Source: Paramecium primaurelia (taxonomy: Eukaryota; Ciliophora; Oligohymenophorea; Peniculida; Parameciidae). Taken from it: DNA of 64,000 bases. The stretch is taken from assembly GCA_905182975.1 (NCBI GenBank), contig CAJJDM010000022.1, forward strand, positions 466,362 to 530,361, read 5' to 3'. Shown piece after piece: positions 25,415-38,100 of this stretch. The notes under the pieces were generated by a model. The model was not told where the DNA came from. It worked only from the letters and a program-made list of their open reading frames with translations, and did not search any database. Position numbers and translations under genes: made by a program. The stretch's first letter is position 1, and the number at the start of each line of letters is the position of its first letter.

Positions 25415-27400
25415 ATGTAATAAGAAAACGAGCCTACAAGTATAAGCATATCAAGAAGAGCTGCTTACAACTATATAAAGCCTATTCTACATGAAGATTC
25501 CTTAGTTTAAACACCAACAACATCTTTTCGTTCATGTTTTAAATAGATAACCTAGAAACGTAGCATTTTTAAATCTTAACATTTAACAGATGAAATTATT
25601 GTTAATCAGTTTCCACTTTAAGAATCATTTGATGAAATTGGAAAATACTAATCATAATATTTTCTTACTGTAAATAAGATTGCTAGTATACTAAATTCAA
25701 CATTTCATACTTTTATTTGTATTTATGTGCTTATACTTTAATTTTTTCATTAAACAGAGCAATTAATATTATTAAGAATAATTGGAATGATATTATTATT
25801 TTTTCATTTGATCTTATGCTTACTTTTGAAATAAAACATATTAGATGCTTCATAATTGGCGACATTAATATTTTATGTAGTTACTTTTATTTTTGAGAAT
25901 TAAATTTTAATCATATATCTTTTTATCAGTATTTTTCATATTCAAACTCTATTAAATGTGATAAAGGTCTCAATTATAATTATATCCAAATAATGTAATA
26001 ATATAATTATTTTTAGATAGTTTTACATAATTTTTACTACTAGAAATCATTATACTAATCTATACAGTACATATATATGCTAATTTCTTAATAATTTTTA
26101 TGTAAGAATCAATTGATAATTACTCATTCTGGTTTATTTATCTTAAATCAATTAATTATTCAATAAAAATACTTCTCTTTGATTTCCAAATAGATGATGA
26201 ATCAACTAAAAATCAATTAGCTAATACATTCTTTATCATATTTAATATCAACTATTACTTTTTATTATTGAAAAGATATGAAAAACATAAGAAATCTTAT
26301 TTCTTATATGATCATTTTTAAATGTTTATTAATAATAGATGCATTCAAATCAATATTTCACTTTTAGAGATGTTTAATTTTGTATGGATCTTACTGAAAT
26401 TGTAATTTTAAGATAAATTTCTACAAAAATTAGAGAATCTTAAAATATAAATTTATGTAGATTAATTAAAGAAATGTTAAATCATTGAAAAGATATTTTC
26501 AGAAGAGTTTATTAGAGATTTAGCTTAAGAAGCCAAAATTATCAATGTCTTTAAAAATTAAATAATTCTAAATCCAGGATTATATATTGTCATTTAAGGT
26601 GGAATGAAAGTATAAATTTAGGCTGAATATGAAACTAAATAAATCTTAAAAGTAATTTAATATTAATAATTTAGTAAGGAGATTACTTTGGTCTTATTGA
26701 AATGATTCTTAATAAAAGTTAAAATTTATTTCTAAAATCTATAAAAGAAGAAAGTCTGCTTATATATGTTTCAGGAGAAGATTTTCATTATAAAATAAAA
26801 GAGTTCTCAGAGGATTATGAAATAATGAGATATATTCATGATCAATTGTTATTCACATAAAGTACAACAAAAATTAAATAAAAATGTTATTTTTGTTAAG
26901 AATATCACATTCCTTCTTAATGTAAGATAATAAATTTCAAACCTGAATTTGATCTTGAGAAATTGAAATTAGATTAATTAAATGATCGAAGATATTTCTA
27001 AAGAATAAATACAAAGCATAATTTTTAAATAAGAAATATTTCAGAATCATCCAAAGATTCAAATTAATTTGAAGAGTCCTTTGAAATTGATCCTATTAGC
27101 TCAGATATACTTAATGATAGATAAATAGGTAAAAATATTTTAGGATCCCTTTCTTAAATGATTATTTGTAATTCAAAAATATCTCAAGAAGGAATACCAT
27201 AAATACATTAAACTTAAAGTTTTAAAGTATAAGAAAGTTAAACTTAACAAAATTAGTTGAATACAACATAAGGATGGAGAATTTTCGATTAAGAAAATAA
27301 AAATATTTGCATAGATAATTTAAAAAACTTTTAGTTTTATGATCCTGTGTATAACATAGATACTATAATCCGAAAAGTAAATAAAATGTTAGAACATTGA
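25415..27400 (+). CDS. Multi-helix membrane protein with cyclic-nucleotide-binding-like domain and Cys/His knuckle
   Basis: 646 residues; introns 25995-26016 and 26652-26674. A cytosolic N-terminus of about 100 residues is followed by six or so hydrophobic helices (for example FHLILCLLLKQNILDASQLA), then a linker with QLKKCQIIEKIFSEEFIRDL and a cNBD-like fold with GLYIVIQGG and QGDYFGLIEMIL. The phosphate-cassette Arg is not evident, so binding may be lost. KCYFCQEYHIPSQC follows, a CX2CX3HX4C knuckle. The layout and C-terminus (FYDPVYNID) match the gene at 14160-16492, so the two are paralogues. No potassium filter is seen. Probably a divergent channel family of ciliates. Confidence 0.72.
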
Positions 27401-27411
27401 ACTTTTATTTT

Positions 27412-28065
27412 TCATAGTTAATCAACATGATCAGCTACTATATCTACTGGGGCTTCACAAACACCTCCAAAATATAGGTTGAGTCTATATCCATTCTTCC
27501 ATGCATAACAAGTTCTATGTTAAATTGTTTATTTTTCAAGTGTATATCCATTGTCATCCATTAATTCATAAATGGTTGAATCAGCCAAAAATATCAAACG
27601 ATATTAATACCAAACTTCTGTTCTAATCTTAGTATTAAAAATTCTTATAAGTTGATCAGGATGTTCATAGGGAACTACACTATTATCATAAGCATATGCT
27701 GCTATTTCCACTAAATCTTTTTCTTGACAATTTGGTATTTCATATACTCCTTGTTCATTATATTTCAAACATGATTAAGCTCTTCTAAAAACAAATCTAT
27801 CACTATCTTTATGATGGAGTGATCCTAGACATCTAGAATAGCCATATAACTTATTCCAAGAAGTCATACATCTCATTTAATTTTCATTATGAGGAACAAC
27901 ATAAGTTGCTGCAGTGAGACCTAACTTAATTCTTATTTGAACAACTTCTAAGTTCTTTTAATGTGCAGGATATGTAGGAGTTTCATATTGATCACCTTTC
28001 TTAACTGTTAATGTATATTATGCTTAATGAGTAGAAGCAATGAAAATATATAACAATAATATCAT
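27412..28065 (-). CDS. Secreted Cys-containing protein of unknown function
   Basis: 217 residues, no intron. A signal peptide is plain (MILLLYIFIASTHQA, cleavage likely before QYTL). The mature part is beta-rich with about six Cys (CMTSWNKLYGYSRC, RAQSCLKYNEQG, EIPNCQEK, RTCYAW, GGVCEAP), probably disulfide bonded, and has no membrane anchor or GPI tail. A secreted or vesicle-lumen role is inferred. The start codon is only 8 bp from the divergent TECR start. Convergent with the cNBD gene (11 bp between stops). Confidence 0.7.
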
Positions 28066-28073
28066 TAAAATTT

Positions 28074-29082
28074 ATGAGTGATTAATTGATCATTAAAAGG
28101 AGGAGACGTAATACAATAGATGCCACAAATTAAATTATCACTCTAAATTTGTCAGACAATAATTCCTCATTGTTAACACTTAAGCAAGAGATATCAAAAA
28201 TAAGTATTACTTTTGGAATATTCCATTAGCTAGAATTAAACCATTAAGATAATGGTTAACAAGTGAAGATTTAAAAACTGTATATGATGATAATAGCAAA
28301 CCTTTAAATTAATGTGGATTTAAAAGTGGATAAGTTTTGGTTGTAAAGGATTTAGGACCTTAAATGCTATGGATCACAGTATTTTATGCAGAATATGTTG
28401 GTCCAATTTTGATGTTTGTTTTGTTGTACTACTTAGGCAAGAAAGATAAGTACACCTTTATGCAAAAGTAAGTAAATAATTAAAGACTTAAGATCTGCTT
28501 TATGGATGGTAGCTGCACATTACATAAAAAGAATATTAGAAACAAAATTTGTACATGTATTTAGTCGAGACTCAATGCCAACAAAACGAGCTTTGATTAA
28601 TTGTTTCCATTATTGGATTCTATGTGGAGCTTGTATTGGATCTGAATTATATTTATTAAGAACTTTTAAGGAAGATCCAGCTTGGAAGAAGATTTTTATT
28701 GCTTTATTTGCAGGATTTGAATTTTTAAATTTAATGTGTCATTTGAGATTGGCTAGCTTTAGAAAGTAACCAGCTATTAAAAAAAATGACTCTGATTATG
28801 TGGCATTGAACAAATAAAGATAAATTCCATATGGATGGGGATTTGGTAGAATTTCAAGTGCAAATTATTTTTGGGAAACAATGGCTTGGGTTAGTTTCAC
28901 TATATTTACTGGTTCATATGCAGGTAATAATATAATGATTAATTAATTTAGCAATTGGATTCACTGCTTTTTCATTTTCTTAAATGATGATTTGGGCTAA
29001 ACAAAAACATTAAAGATATCTTAAAGAATTCGGAGATAAATACCCAAAAAACAGAAAAGCTATAGTTCCATTTATTGTATGA
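28074..29082 (+). CDS. TECR: Very-long-chain enoyl-CoA reductase (TECR/TSC13)
   Basis: 309 residues (human TECR has 308), introns 28204-28229, 28468-28492, 28924-28951. Carries out the last step of the fatty-acid elongation cycle in the ER, reducing trans-2-enoyl-CoA with NADPH. Seen: an N-terminal ubiquitin-like part ending in VLVVKDLGPQMLW, then membrane helices starting with AEYVGPILMFVLLYYL, the conserved HYIKRILETKFVHVFS, IPYGWGFGRISSANYFWET, and the C-terminal KQKHQRYLKEFGDKYPKNRK typical of the steroid 5-alpha-reductase fold. It is complete and looks active. Confidence 0.93.
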
Positions 29083-29204
29083 AGAATATAATATTGTGTC
29101 ATCATTTAAATATAAATAAATGCATTTTTATGACGTTTTATAATTTATAATACGTATATATGTGATGATGAATATGATATTTTTCATCATTAATAAATTC
29201 CTGT

Positions 29205-30834
29205 ATGTATATTTAACAGATTGCAAGATCAATCATCAATCGAAGTTGCTTTTCAACTGCAACAATAAATGAAGGTACATTCTTAGATTAAGTCATGGCT
29301 TATTTCAATAAGGCTGCTGGACATACAAAAATAAGTCAAGATAAATTAGAGTAAGCATTCAATTACAACATTTTAGCTTTTACAAGAGCACTGATATAGT
29401 GATTAAATTCAATTTGCCATTGGTGAGAGATGATGGAACATACGTTTGCGTAATTTATTAAGATAAAATATATAGGTGCCTGCATATAGAGCTTAACATA
29501 AGACTTATAGATTGCCTACCAAAGGAGGAACAAGATTAAGTCCACATATCAATATAGAGGAAGTAGAAGCATTGTCATTTTTGATGACATTAAAAAACTC
29601 AATTTTGGATTTACCATATGGTGGTGCTAAGGGTGGTATTGGTATCAACCCTCGTAAATTTTCAAAGAGAGAAATTGAAACTTTAATGAGGAGATACACT
29701 TTAGAATTAGCAAAGAAGAATTTCATAGGTGCTGCTATAGATGTACCAGGACCAGATCTTGGAGTAATTGTATTAAGTAATTTCAGACAGGTGAATAAGA
29801 AATGAGTTGGATGAAGGATGCATATACTAAATTTAAAGGACATTAAGACATTAATTCTGTGGGATGTGTGACTGGTAAAGCAATCAATTAAGGTGGAATA
29901 TCAGGAAGATAGGAATCAACAGGAATGGGAGTAAGTTATTAAAAATAAAAATTAGATATTCTTTGCTACTAGAGAAATATTGAATGATGTGAAATATTGT
30001 CAATCTGTAGGAATTGAACCAAGTTTGAAAGGGAAATCAATTATAATTTAAGGATATGGAAATGTATAATACAAAAATTAATAGTAAAGGTTGGTTCATT
30101 CTGTGCTAAATATATGTACGATTATGGAGCCAGAATAATAGGAGTAGCTGAACATGATGGATCAATTTATAATCCAAATGGAATAAATCCATATGAGTTA
30201 GCTGCTCATAAGACTAAAACTGGAGGAGTTAAGGGATTTGTTAATGCATAAAAATATTGGGAAGATGAATCAGCAATATATTAATAATGTGACATTTTCA
30301 TTCCAGCTGCATTTGAGAAAACAGTTAATGCTGGCAATGCTGATAATTTTAATTGTAAGATTATAGCTGAAGGTGCTAATGGACCAACTACAATGGCAGC
30401 AGAAGATAAATTGTTATCAAAAGGAGTGATATTTTTACCAGATATTTTGCTTAATGCTGGTGGTGTTACAGTTAGTTATTTAGAATGGTTAAAAAATTTA
30501 AAACATATCAATCCAGGAAGAATGACAAGAAGATGGGAAGAATAAGCAAAACATAGAATTCTTGAAGTTATTAAAATGAGTACAGGTCTCAATATTAATA
30601 TTAAGGACAGTAAACTTGCAAAAAAGATGTTGGAAGGTCCATCTGAAGTATTTTAATTATTTAATTGAATAGACTGATTTAGTTCATACAGCTTTAGAGT
30701 AATCCATGATAGAGGCAGTCAATAATATAATGGCTACTTCTAAAGAATACAAAGTCAATTTGAGATTGGCAGCTTATATTAGTGCAATAAATAAATTAAA
30801 TGAACATTTTGAAATGGCAGGAGTAGAAGCATGA
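29205..30834 (+). CDS. Glutamate dehydrogenase, hexameric type, mitochondrial
   Basis: 492 residues with six introns (29351-29376, 29450-29475, 29764-29786, 29931-29955, 30064-30089, 30648-30672). Interconverts glutamate and 2-oxoglutarate with NAD(P). MYIQQIARSIINRSCFSTAT is a mitochondrial presequence. Substrate-site motifs are present: PTKGGTRLSP, PYGGAKGGIGINP with the catalytic-site Lys, and AIDVPGPDLGTGEQEMSWM. The dinucleotide fold has GYGNVG, and IIAEGANGPTT and LNAGGVTVSYLEW close the domain. The animal-type antenna is not present. The ATG at 29205 is the only one that keeps the presequence in frame. Confidence 0.94.
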
Positions 30835-30882
30835 TTGTTATATATATCCAAAAAAATATTCATTAAAATAAGTCAGAATAAA

Positions 30883-31741
30883 ATGATAAAATGGTTTTGT
30901 ATACTCTTAATTTTTGAAGAATTGCTTGCTTAAGATTTTCATGTTACAATAGATGAAATTCAAGAAGAAATCAGTATTATTCCCATTTATTCAGATAGAT
31001 AAAAAATAGATTTATTATGGATCTACAGTGAGAATAGAACATTAAACATCAAAATATTTTCTTCATTCTCATTTAGTATCTTATGGAAGTGGATCAGGTT
31101 AATAATCTGTTACAGGTATGTAAGCTGATCATGATTATAACAGTTTATGGACTATAAAAGAGTGTTATAATCAACCATTAAAAAAATATGGTATTTAATA
31201 CGTGTGATTATTATAGATGATCAAATAAAATGTGGAGATTGTATTAGATTAGAACATATGTTAACAAATAGAAATTTACATTCTCATCCTCATTAAGCAC
31301 CCTTTTCTGGAAATTAAGAAGTTTCTGCTTATGGAGATAATGGTAATGGAGATACAAGTAATATATTTATTTCTATATTAATTAGGTGATGATTGGATAT
31401 TAGAATGTATTGATAATAAGAATGGTGATCATTTTTAAGCATCAATGTGGTTTTATTTGAAACATAAATTAACATAAAAATATTTGAGGAGTAATAAAAA
31501 AGATAATTTTAATTAAAGAAATTGTGGATATCATTGTCCAATAGAAGGTTAACTTGAAATTAGTGCTTAATCTACAAAAAATGCAGATGCAAAATGGAAA
31601 ATACATTCAGGATTATTCTATTAATAACCATAATAAATAGAAGATGATTATGAATAAGATGGAAGACATTGTAATACTTATGGTTAATGTGATGATATAG
31701 ATGATGATGAATTTGAGACTGTTGTATAAAAAGACTTGTGA
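30883..31741 (+). CDS. SDF2: SDF2-like MIR-domain ER protein
   Basis: 259 residues; introns 30974-30998, 31191-31216, 31358-31385. Signal peptide MIKWFCILLIFEELLAQ. The three MIR repeats are clear: VRIEHQTSKYFLHSHLVSYG with SGSGQQSVTGM, IRLEHMLTNRNLHSH with EVSAYGDNGNGD, and KLTQKYLRSNKK with CPIEGQLEIS. SDF2 works in the ER lumen with the ERdj3/BiP chaperone system. No KDEL-like signal is seen; the C-terminus is an acidic extension (DDIDDDEFETVVQKDL) longer than in animals. Lies 48 bp after glutamate dehydrogenase on the same strand. Confidence 0.92.
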
Positions 31742-31788
31742 TTTATATTATTATAAATATATATATATATTATTAAATTTAATCATTT

Positions 31789-32240
31789 ATGAGAAGGTAT
31801 TTAATTTATAGTATCATAGTAAGTAGGGTACAACAATACAAAAGTCAGAAAAATCTATTAAAAGTCAATCTGAATATTCTGATAATAATGTTAGTTATAC
31901 AAGTACTAGAAAAGAAATGCTTAGTGAAAGATTGGTTAATTCAGGTGAATAGGCTAGACTTGAAGAATATTTAAAATAAAAATTTATTGATGTTGGTTGG
32001 AAAGATGATTTGAAAAATCATGCAAAATGTTATTTATATTATTATATATATATAGAATTTATTAGAGAAAATGGACTAAAAATAGTTCATAAAGAAGATT
32101 TATATAAATTATTATCAGTCAAAGGAAAAGAAACTGTTCCAATGAAATTAAGAGAAGATATAGTTAGAAGATTAGAAAGATTCATAATTGAACTTGAATA
32201 AGAAGAAGAAGGTGAATATGATGATGAAGATGATGTTTGA
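31789..32240 (+). CDS. ENY2: ENY2/Sus1 (SAGA and TREX-2 subunit)
   Basis: 142 residues (133 if a 27-nt in-frame segment at 32029-32055 is spliced). The 23-nt intron at 31797-31819 joins MRSK to the rest. The ENY2 fold is clear: LSERLVNSGEQARLEEYLKQ, FIDVGWKDDLKNHAK, FIRENGLKIVHKEDLYKLL and VPMKLREDIVRRLERFI. ENY2 joins the deubiquitinase module of SAGA and the TREX-2 export complex. The segment 32029-32055 would insert nine hydrophobic residues into helix 2, where the family has none, so it is probably an intron despite starting with GTT. Extra: a 45-residue Ser/Gln N-terminus and an acidic tail. Confidence 0.88.
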
Positions 32241-32295
32241 ATTAATTAATTCTTTCTAAGAAATATTTTGATTTTATTTTATCTATGTAATAATG

Positions 32296-33172
32296 TCAAA
32301 TGTTTAACTCAACTTATAAAGCAGTTAAGTATGACATGGGGCAAACTTTACCTATTGTCTTTAATGGCACAGATAATCCTGAATGAATAGTTAAACTAAA
32401 TAATTTATTTAAATTATTTACGAATCATTATAATTGTATTTCACATATTATCTAACTTCCAATTATTTATTAATGAAAAATCTCCAATCACATTTCTTCA
32501 ATTTTGCATGACAGATTAATTCAATATTAAATTTATTATCCACTAAAAATCCACAAGCTTTATCATTTCCTCTTCTTCTTAAATAACCAAATTTGATTTC
32601 TTAGTTTTAACAACTTAATTTGTTATCTACAGTATTAGAACCCTTTATAAAGAATTCATTTAAATTTTAAGTGTAATTAAATAGTCCATCAAAATTAAAT
32701 TGATTATTACTAGTGTTCCATTAGATTCCTTCTCTTAAGTACCATTATGGTTGTGTGAAATTAAAGTTATAATTGACGAATAATCCTGAATTGAAAGTTG
32801 CCCCTAAACATAAATATATTAATTACATAAGGAATGCCAGAATTTCTGATTTACTTCCTTTTAAAATCCAAATTAATATAAAAATTTTTTATTGACAGAA
32901 AAAACTTTGGCAAAGTAAGAGGCTTCAAATTTACTAAGTTTCCATTAACCCAAATCTAAACCTAATTTCAAATCAGTATGATCTCTAACTCTGAAATGAA
33001 CCTTAGTAGAATTCCAAGGGAAGCGAACATCAACTACTTAACTTTTACAATATTTTCTAAATCTGAATTTAGTATCTTAATTCTTCATCTAACCATTAAT
33101 TTATAATGAATGATTTTCAGGGTTGTCAACAAAGAAATTAAAAAATGCACTATCTTTTATTTGGCTCGTCAT
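32296..33172 (-). CDS. Probable beta-barrel membrane protein, VDAC-like size
   Basis: 275 residues; introns 32804-32826 and 32396-32421. Much of the sequence alternates polar and hydrophobic residues in strand-sized blocks (KVHFRVRDHTDLKLGLDL, WATFNSGLFVNYNFNFT, QFNFDGLFNYTQNLNEFF, SLTIHSGLSVPL). No signal peptide or long hydrophobic helix is seen. Length and the C-terminal strand TALQVELNI fit the mitochondrial porin (VDAC/Tom40) class, about 280 residues. This is an inference from pattern; I do not recognise family-specific residues. Its stop is 55 bp from the convergent ENY2 stop. Confidence 0.55.
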
Positions 33173-33487
33173 ATTTTTATAATTTTTATTAATTAAATCA
33201 TTTTATTTATAATCTAACAATCAATCAATATAAATATCGAAATTCAAAATTAACTATTAAATTCTGAAAATTATTGAAACCAATTATCGCAAATTAAGAG
33301 AACAATATAAAAAAACAAAATATTTTCATATAAATTATTTACATGATTAAAAATTTTGATATTTTTCATAATTAAATAATTATTTCATTTAGTTGCTTAA
33401 ATTTAATTATAAAAATATTAGACTTCTATAATTAATATATATATATTGAATGATTTATTGTATTTAATAATATATTGTTATTATTAT
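33173..33487. other. AT-rich spacer
   Basis: Between two minus-strand genes. A (TA)n-like run near 33437; no gene seen. Confidence 0.55.
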
Positions 33488-34543
33488 TCAAACCTGACCC
33501 TACAAAAGAGGAAGATTCATTAGATTTATCAAATGAAAAAGTTTTGATAAATCTATTTCCTCTTTACATGATCCTCTGATTAAAACTAATCTACTTGAGT
33601 CATTAAGTTTGATCTGTTTGTTAAAAGGTTAACAATTATATAAATTGGACTTTTCAGGTTCAATTAACTTCTCTAATTAAGAAATTTTAGCAATTATTTT
33701 ATTAGCCTCCTTTGTATTCCAATCTGATGATACAGAAGATTTATGTCCAATAATTAATTTAGAACCTAAATTTATTTTTATATGATTTATACATGATGTA
33801 TTAGAACAGAGGATCATTTTTTTGTAACGATGTTTCAAAGCAAATTCTGTTCTCTTTTTACTTTCTGTTATAGCTGAAAGTCTAATGGCAATCTCAGCCC
33901 ATCTACGTCCATGTTGTAAGAGTAATTGTAAGAAATAAAGATCCTCTTAATCACTCCATTCTTCACTGAAATAATAAAAAAAGACTTTACCGATTTATTG
34001 ATGGATCTAATTTATTACCCCATCTTTCTCTACATTATTTTGGTGTTCTCATGAATTTACTTTAACTTACATCATTTAGTTCTTTTGCTATCTTACTCCA
34101 TTTATTGCCTTTCTTTTATTTCAAAAATGACCTAAAATCTAGAACAACAATTTACAATATAATTTCAAGCAATTATTAATCTTCTTAATCAGTCCAAGGA
34201 TTGTTATAAGCTGATTAATGTAGAAATTATAAACTCATTTCCTATAATTCTTTGGGAGTCCTATATGTAGGCATCAATTCACTAACTAGCAACCATTATT
34301 CATCAGACTGTTTATAATTTTTAAAAAATATACAAGTTTAATACTTAGTGGAGCTTGAACACTAATCAGAATACACTGAAGTAATATTTCCTCATTTTTC
34401 ATTCTATCATCTGAAGACTTAGCTTGTTGAAGCTGATAATACATTCCTTCTAAGACTTTGTAATTAGGTATGGAGTTAAAGTGTAACATCCATTTTTTTT
34501 TATATTCTTTTATGTCAACGTTTTGAATTTGAAGAAAGTTCAA
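33488..34543 (-). CDS. Three-repeat MYB transcription factor
   Basis: 326 residues; introns 34308-34333, 34132-34155, 33966-33990. An R1-like repeat (SDEQWLLVSELMPTYRTPKE) is followed by R2 (NPWTDQEDQQLLEIIL ... KWSKIAKELND ... TPKQCRERWGNKLDP) and R3 (EEWSDQEDLYFLQLLLQHG with RRWAEIAIRLSAI and KHRYKKMI). R2 contains a longer than usual loop before RTPKQCRERW. The Trp spacing and CRERW motif are diagnostic for DNA-binding MYB. The first 86 residues are helical and not part of the repeats. Complete; likely nuclear. Confidence 0.85.
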
Positions 34544-35102
34544 TTTATGAGAATGTTAGGATTCTTCAGTGGATTAATGATAAGATTATTAATGAACATG
34601 AAGGAAGCTCATATTCTTATATGTTTATAAATTAATAAAATCTCTCGCATTCACATAATTTCTTTAAATAATATGCCTCATGAATATCTTCCAAAAATAT
34701 AAATGTATAAAAGTATTATAATCAAAAATTTCAAGTACAATTTTACATTTGTACCTAATATATTATATATCGGAAGATTAAAAATTACACTAACAAACAA
34801 TTTAGAAGACTTTGTATTAAAATATCATCTTATTTATAGTATTCACAAATTTTAGATATTTTAAAAATAATATTGTGATTTTATTTATAAAATGTAATAA
34901 ATAAAATTTCAGAAGTAAATTTAAAACGCGATTTCATTCTCTTTGCTAATAAGTTCATAAATATATAAAATTAGAACTTAAATATAATAAGAATCAAAAA
35001 TATATTCAATTATATGGCTAATGTTATTTTTAATTATGAATTTCCTTTATTTTTTATCTCTATTTGTAAATCCTATCTAAATCTAAAATTTCTTATCTTT
35101 TT
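34544..35102. other. AT-rich spacer
   Basis: No gene, repeat or RNA seen on either strand; includes promoter of the MYB gene and 3' region of the TPR/cNBD gene. Confidence 0.55.
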
Positions 35103-38100
35103 TCACAATTCTTTTCCATAATTTTTAACTATTATATTCAAATTAATAATTACATCTAATGTTGGAATTTTATTAAAATGAAATCTGCTTAATTTTAATA
35201 TTGTTACATTATTTTAAAATGCTCTAATACGTCCAAATGAATTAAAACCTTTTGTATTGAACATTAAAGTTTCTCCAAAATAATCTCCATATTTTATATA
35301 ATAATTATTGAATCCATTTGGATTTTCTATTTCACACATACCTGAAAGCATGATATAAAAACCTTCTAAATGCATTCTATTATATTTTAACTAATCAATT
35401 TTATGTTTATATTTAATAACCAATTTCTTTAATTTACTTTAAAAATGACAATGCTTATATTAATCAATTAATCTATGAGTCATCTAAATTGTTGCTTTAG
35501 TTTATTTTCTAAGATGTATATATTCAAAATTTTCTTAGTATGATCCATCATTAAATAAAACTGTATTTTTTTTGAGAATACATTTCTACATTAATTCATA
35601 AACTAACTTATAAAGAGTTAAAATGGAAACACCTTTAAATATGGATAATTATTATAATCTTGTCAATAATTCAATACCTTCCATTTATTATTAAGCTTCC
35701 CATAATTCTTCAAAATAATTCTTCTAGATTGATATCAATTCTAATCTTGTTTATGTTAAAAACCATATATCTGAAATATTACATAAACCATTATCTTTGT
35801 CTGGACAACCAAGTATATCTCCTTGTTTATAATTAGCTTTATTTTTAATAAATAAATAAATACCAATAATATCAGGTCTTTTATATTAGACTCGATGATC
35901 ATAAACATTTACATTACCTGCAACAATTATATGAACTTCATTTTCTTTTGGAAATATTACATTATCTTTTTCAACTACAATTAATTTCATCTTTTTCAAA
36001 AATACTCTCTTAAATTATGATTAATAAATAATACTAATATGCTTGTAGCAATTCTTTTAAAGAAACTTGTTTATTTAAGTTCAATTAATAATTCTTCCTC
36101 TCTCACCCATGATTAATTAATCCAAAATTTAACTAAATTCTCTATATAAACATCTTATTCAATAATTGATGTTACTAATTTATGAAATTCACAAAAAACT
36201 AATGGATTAAATTTAATTTCAAGTTATCTTTTTTAACTAAATAATACTGCTAACATAAAGTGAATACAAAGACTATAATTTGTAGCTCTTGATGATTCTT
36301 TTACAATTTTATAATCTTCAGCAGCTCTTTCTAAATTAAACATTCTTTTTGCACAAATTCCTCTTAAATAAACATATAATGATCTATCTTTAGAATTATC
36401 ATTTTATATAATTAAATCTAATAATTGTTAAGATGCTTTAAAAGATCCAGTTTTATATAAACAAAGTGCATATCTAAATTTAAGTTAATTAGTTTCTGTA
36501 AATTATAATGCTAATTAGAACCATTTTTTAGCAGTCATTATTTTACCCATTTTTTCATATATTATAGCTACTAATTAAACAGCATTAGAATCTAAAGGAT
36601 TAGTAATCAAAGCTTATTTAAAACAATGTAATGCTGTTTCAATATTATCTTTAATATGTTTAATACCTTTATTATACCAAAAATATTTATCTTCTTATTA
36701 TTTCTCATATTTTTCATCTAATAAGGCATTAAAATTAACTAGTTCAGTCTTATATTTGATTCTAGTTTCTGAATTACAATTAAGTAATTGATTTGTTTTT
36801 TAAATTAATTATTTAGAATTAGCAACACTAATATCTGATTATTTATTTGATAACATAATAGATTTATTTGGTATTGGAGGATTTATAAGTTATTATATAT
36901 AAATTAAATCTTCTTCTTCATTAATTTCAACATTTTCACTTCTTCCTTAATTTATATAATTAAATAATTATTTAATTTCAGGGATATTAGAATTTTAATC
37001 TTATTATTTAGATTCATTTTAATTTTATGAATCATTATTATACCATGCAATAATTTATTTAGTAACATTTTAACTTTAATTACTTTTATTTAAACTTAAA
37101 GACATATTTAAATTATTATTATTTATAGTAGTTCTACGACTCACTGATGAAATTTTACGATTTTATTATACTGATGATCTTATTTATCTAGTTTATTTAA
37201 TAGATGCTTAATGAGGTTTATAATCAATTGAATCAGTTTCACACATTTTAAGTTTTTCTTCTTTAACAAGTTTATGATTTATCTTATCAACTAAATTACC
37301 AGCAAATTTTTATTTGTTTATTGGATGATCTTCATTATTTCTTGAGTATTTAATATATTTAATCATATCACTAGTTAAAAGAGAACTTTCCATATCATCA
37401 ATTGTATGTATTCTTGTACGTGTTTCTGAATTTTTCTTAGTTTAATGACCTTATGATATTTTATCTGTATTAGTTATTTGATTTTAAGATTATTATGTTT
37501 ATGTATATTAAAATGGTTTTGGTATTAAATTTAAATTTGATATCTTTTATTCTTATTCAGAATCTGGATTAATTAATTATTTAATAGATTAAACTGCTTA
37601 ATTTAATTATTTTCTAATTTCTGCCTATTCTTTTTAATGAAACTTCATCATAGATTTAAAATTATTATCAATCATTTATTTTTCTTATTAACTATTCTCA
37701 CATTTAATTATTTGATTTTCTTCTGGTTATTTTACTTTTTCTTATTTTTCTATCTATTATTATAATTAATTAATTTCCTTATATGCAAAAGATAAGGGAA
37801 CCTCTTCATTTTTTGTATAATTCCTAGTTATATTTTCATAATTCTATAAAAAAATATGATTCTCAATAGTCCTTTATTATTAATTTTAATTTGTTGGTTA
37901 TTCATGAATACTAAATCTTCTAGATTAATTATCAACACTACTTAATCTTCTATAATTTTCATCTGATTATAATAATACTCCCCTTCTTCTAGATCCTACT
38001 TATTTTCTCTTTAATTTTTTGTCTTCTCTTTCCTAAATTGGTTAACCAAATAATATTATTTTAGGTTCTAATTTAGTATGATTAAAAAGTAAATTTTTAG

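Noticed and set aside
29505..29843. 112-codon antisense frame on the minus strand
   Set aside because: Antisense to glutamate dehydrogenase exons and crosses an intron.
32300..32386. 28-residue plus-strand frame with natural-looking sequence
   Set aside because: It is exactly antisense to the last exon of the beta-barrel candidate, whose frame and introns are consistent.
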